From Bacteroidota bacterium (lineage in GTDB: Bacteria; Bacteroidota; Bacteroidia; Bacteroidales; Prolixibacteraceae), in assembly GCA_030695265.1 (NCBI GenBank), contig JAUYTA010000691.1, forward strand, positions 1 to 7,137: 7,137 nucleotides of DNA, read 5' to 3'. Each line of letters starts with the position of its first letter. The first letter of the stretch is position 1. The translations under genes were made by a program, and so were the position numbers. Under the pieces are notes generated by a model. That model made no database searches, was not told where the DNA came from, and worked only from the letters and a program-made list of their open reading frames with translations. Positions 5,494 through 7,137 of the stretch are shown piece after piece.

Positions 5494-6489
5494 TTATCTA
5501 AGATTTTCAGTTAACAATCTGATTTCGATGGCGGGGGAGATGTTTTCGTACAAAATATTATAAACGGCTTCGGCAATCGGCATATTTACCCTGAACTCTT
5601 CGTTGATTTCCTAGAAGGACTTGGCCGCGTAATACCCCTCGCCAACCATGTGCATTTCGAGCTGAGCAGAACGAACCGAATAACCTTTGCCGATCATGGT
5701 TCCAAAAGTACGGTTTCTAGAGAATTGGGAATAAGCAGTAACCAGCAAATCGCCCAGATAGGCAGAACTTTTAATATCGCGGGTAATCGGGTGAACTTTA
5801 TCAACAAATCGTTTAATTTCCTGAATGGCATTTGAAATAAGTACTGCCTGAAAATTATCGCCGTAACGTAACCCGTGTACAATTCCGGAAGCGATGGCCA
5901 CCACATTTTTCAGCACCGAAGCATATTCAGTTCCGTAAATATCGTCGGAAACATGGGTGCGGATGTACGGACATTCGAGCCGGAAAGCAAAACCCCGAGC
6001 TTTTTTCACGTCAGGACAGGCAATGGTGAGGTATGATAACCTTTCAAGCGCAACTTCTTCAGCATGGCATGGACCGGCAATTACGCCGATCCGTTCGTAT
6101 GGAATATTGAAATACTGGTGAAGATATTGTCCAACAATCAGATTGTCCTCAGGAACAATGCCTTTAACGGCCGAAACTATAAATTTCGGGTTCAGGTCAA
6201 CAGTGACGCTCGACATGGCTTCTTTCAGAAACGCAGAAGGAATGGCAAGGATCACAATGTCAACACCTTCAACTGCTTCATTAATGTCGGTGAAGAAATT
6301 AATCCGGCTCACATCAAATTCAACACCTCGCAGGTAGCTTGGATTGTGTTTGAAGCGATTGAATTGTTCAATGTTATCAGGATTTCGGAAATACCAATTG
6401 ATGCTTTCAACATTGTGCAAAAGTATTTTTGCAAGTGCCGTGGCCCAACTTCCACTTCCGATAATAGCTATTTTGGAGTTTTCAAACAT
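5494..6489 (-). pseudogene. gpsA: NAD(P)-dependent glycerol-3-phosphate dehydrogenase, interrupted by an in-frame TAG
   Basis: The enzyme reduces dihydroxyacetone phosphate to sn-glycerol-3-phosphate, the backbone for phospholipids. From the ATG at 6489 there are 292 codons to a TAG at 5611-5613. The same frame then continues for 38 sense codons (EINEEFRVNMPIAEAVYNIL and on to LTENLR) to TAA at 5494-5496, giving 331 positions, the normal family length. Motifs are GSGSWA (11-16, NAD(P) binding), PSAF (84-87), SAVKG (K109), GPCHAE (139-144), YGTEYASVLKN (K194), YLGDLL (D247) and FSRNRTFG (256-263). All expected catalytic residues precede the stop; only C-terminal helices would be lost. One substitution (AAG or a CAG/GAG-like codon to TAG) explains it. 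It may be a sequence error, a recent mutation with a partly active product, or a suppressed codon. The gene lies 12 bases after lysS. HGLRYGDNF has R where I expect G. Confidence 0.85.
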
Positions 6490-6501
6490 TTGTTTTTCCG
6501 G

Positions 6502-7137
6502 TTATAACAGCCACTTGGTTACATCATCCATTGACGGATTGATCAGGCCCAGCTTATTTTTTTTGTTGAAACCGCAAATGTCGTTAAAAAATTTGCTGGC
6601 TTTAACTTCTTTTAACTCTTTAACTTTTTTTAACCCTATTTTTTTTATGACTTCAACCCATTCCGAAGGAATTCCGAGTTCTTCGAATTTTTCATCCGGG
6701 TCGGCGGCGTCCGCATTCTTTTCAGGTTTCATTTGCGGGAAGAAAAGTACGTCCTGAATCGAGAGGTTGTTGGTCATGAACATCGTCAGGCGGTCAATGC
6801 CAATTCCCATTCCTGAAGTTGGCGGCATTCCGTATTCCAGCGCACGTAAAAAGTCCTGGTCGATGAACATTGCCTCGTCATCACCTTTTTCCGAGAGCAT
6901 CATCTGATCTTCAAAACGTTCGCGCTGATCAATCGGATCGTTCAGTTCCGAATAGGCATTTGCCAGTTCTTTTCCGTTTACCATCAGTTCGAAACGCTCT
7001 GTCAATCCTTCAACCGACCGGTGTTTCTTGGTCAGCGGCGACATTTCAACCGGATAGTCGATTATAAAAGTAGGCTGTATATAATGGTGTTCGCATTTTT
7101 CGCCGAACAGCTCGTCGATCAGTTTGCCTTTTCCCAT
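6502..7137 (-). CDS. lysS: Lysyl-tRNA synthetase, class II (C-terminal part; 5' end outside window)
   Basis: The enzyme charges tRNA-Lys with lysine at ATP cost. The 211 visible residues continue past the right edge; the ATG at 7135-7137 is probably an internal methionine of the catalytic domain, not the start. Visible are [17 protein letters not shown] (residues 24-40), [20 protein letters not shown] (48-67, lysine pocket region), class II motif 3 GMGIGIDRL (109-117, arginine contacting ATP) and FFPQMKPE (132-139), where most bacterial LysRS end. After this comes an extra tail of about 70 residues (140-211), rich in Lys/Glu, resembling a helix-hairpin-helix/SAM-like fold ([20 protein letters not shown]). 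I recall such tails from Bacteroidota LysRS. It is followed after 12 bases by gpsA, indicating one operon. Confidence 0.94.
   Translation of the reverse strand: MGKGKLIDELFGEKCEHHYIQPTFIIDYPVEMSPLTKKHRSVEGLTERFELMVNGKELANAYSELNDPIDQRERFEDQMMLSEKGDDEAMFIDQDFLRALEYGMPPTSGMGIGIDRLTMFMTNNLSIQDVLFFPQMKPEKNADAADPDEKFEELGIPSEWVEVIKKIGLKKVKELKEVKASKFFNDICGFNKKNKLGLINPSMDDVTKWLL

Noticed and set aside
5611..5613. Genome-wide reassignment of TAG to an amino acid
   Set aside because: pgi ends at TAG directly before a strong terminator, and readthrough there would give a tail running into the hairpin. Recoding is not supported by this window.

Overview
The window looks like chromosomal DNA from a member of the Bacteroidota, probably near the marine or anaerobic Bacteroidales/Marinilabiliales. 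I base this on protein flavour: a lysyl-tRNA synthetase with a long C-terminal tail, a short-form Pgi, a lysS-gpsA-pgi gene order, promoters resembling TTTG/TAnnTTTG, and few strong Shine-Dalgarno sequences. No database search was possible, so the taxon is an inference.

Layout. The first 56 bases carry what may be the 3' end of a plus-strand gene. It abuts, tail to tail, a minus-strand acyl-carrier-protein phosphodiesterase (acpH-like, 57-674). A PfkB-family sugar kinase (784-1710) diverges from it. A 120-base block of tandem and inverted repeats (1746-1864) separates the kinase from a convergent EamA/DMT transporter (1890-2807, minus). The transporter leader holds a terminator-like hairpin closely related to the pgi terminator.

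The stretch from about 2911 to 4005 is a small defence/addiction island, visibly richer in A+T than its flanks. It starts with the broken remains of an MNT-HEPN (nucleotidyltransferase plus HEPN) toxin-antitoxin pair: the tail of the nucleotidyltransferase (2958-3107) overlaps the head of the HEPN protein (3094-3204). An intact antitoxin (3201-3545) and RelE/ParE-type toxin (3536-3850) follow directly. The antitoxin appears to carry a duplicated C-terminal toxin-binding segment. A long imperfect inverted repeat closes the island (3881-3974).

From 4007 to the end, three housekeeping genes run on the minus strand in the order lysS (partial, off the right edge), gpsA and pgi. They end at a strong bidirectional-looking terminator (4007-4041). 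Together they cover lysine tRNA charging, glycerol-3-phosphate supply for phospholipids, and glucose-6-phosphate/fructose-6-phosphate interconversion. gpsA is interrupted by an in-frame TAG 38 codons before its natural end. The gpsA-pgi gap contains a hairpin of CACATAG repeats.

The most interesting points are the layered TA island with its duplicated antitoxin tail, the amber codon in gpsA, and the terminator-like leader of the transporter. I see no phage, CRISPR array, transposase, rRNA or tRNA gene.
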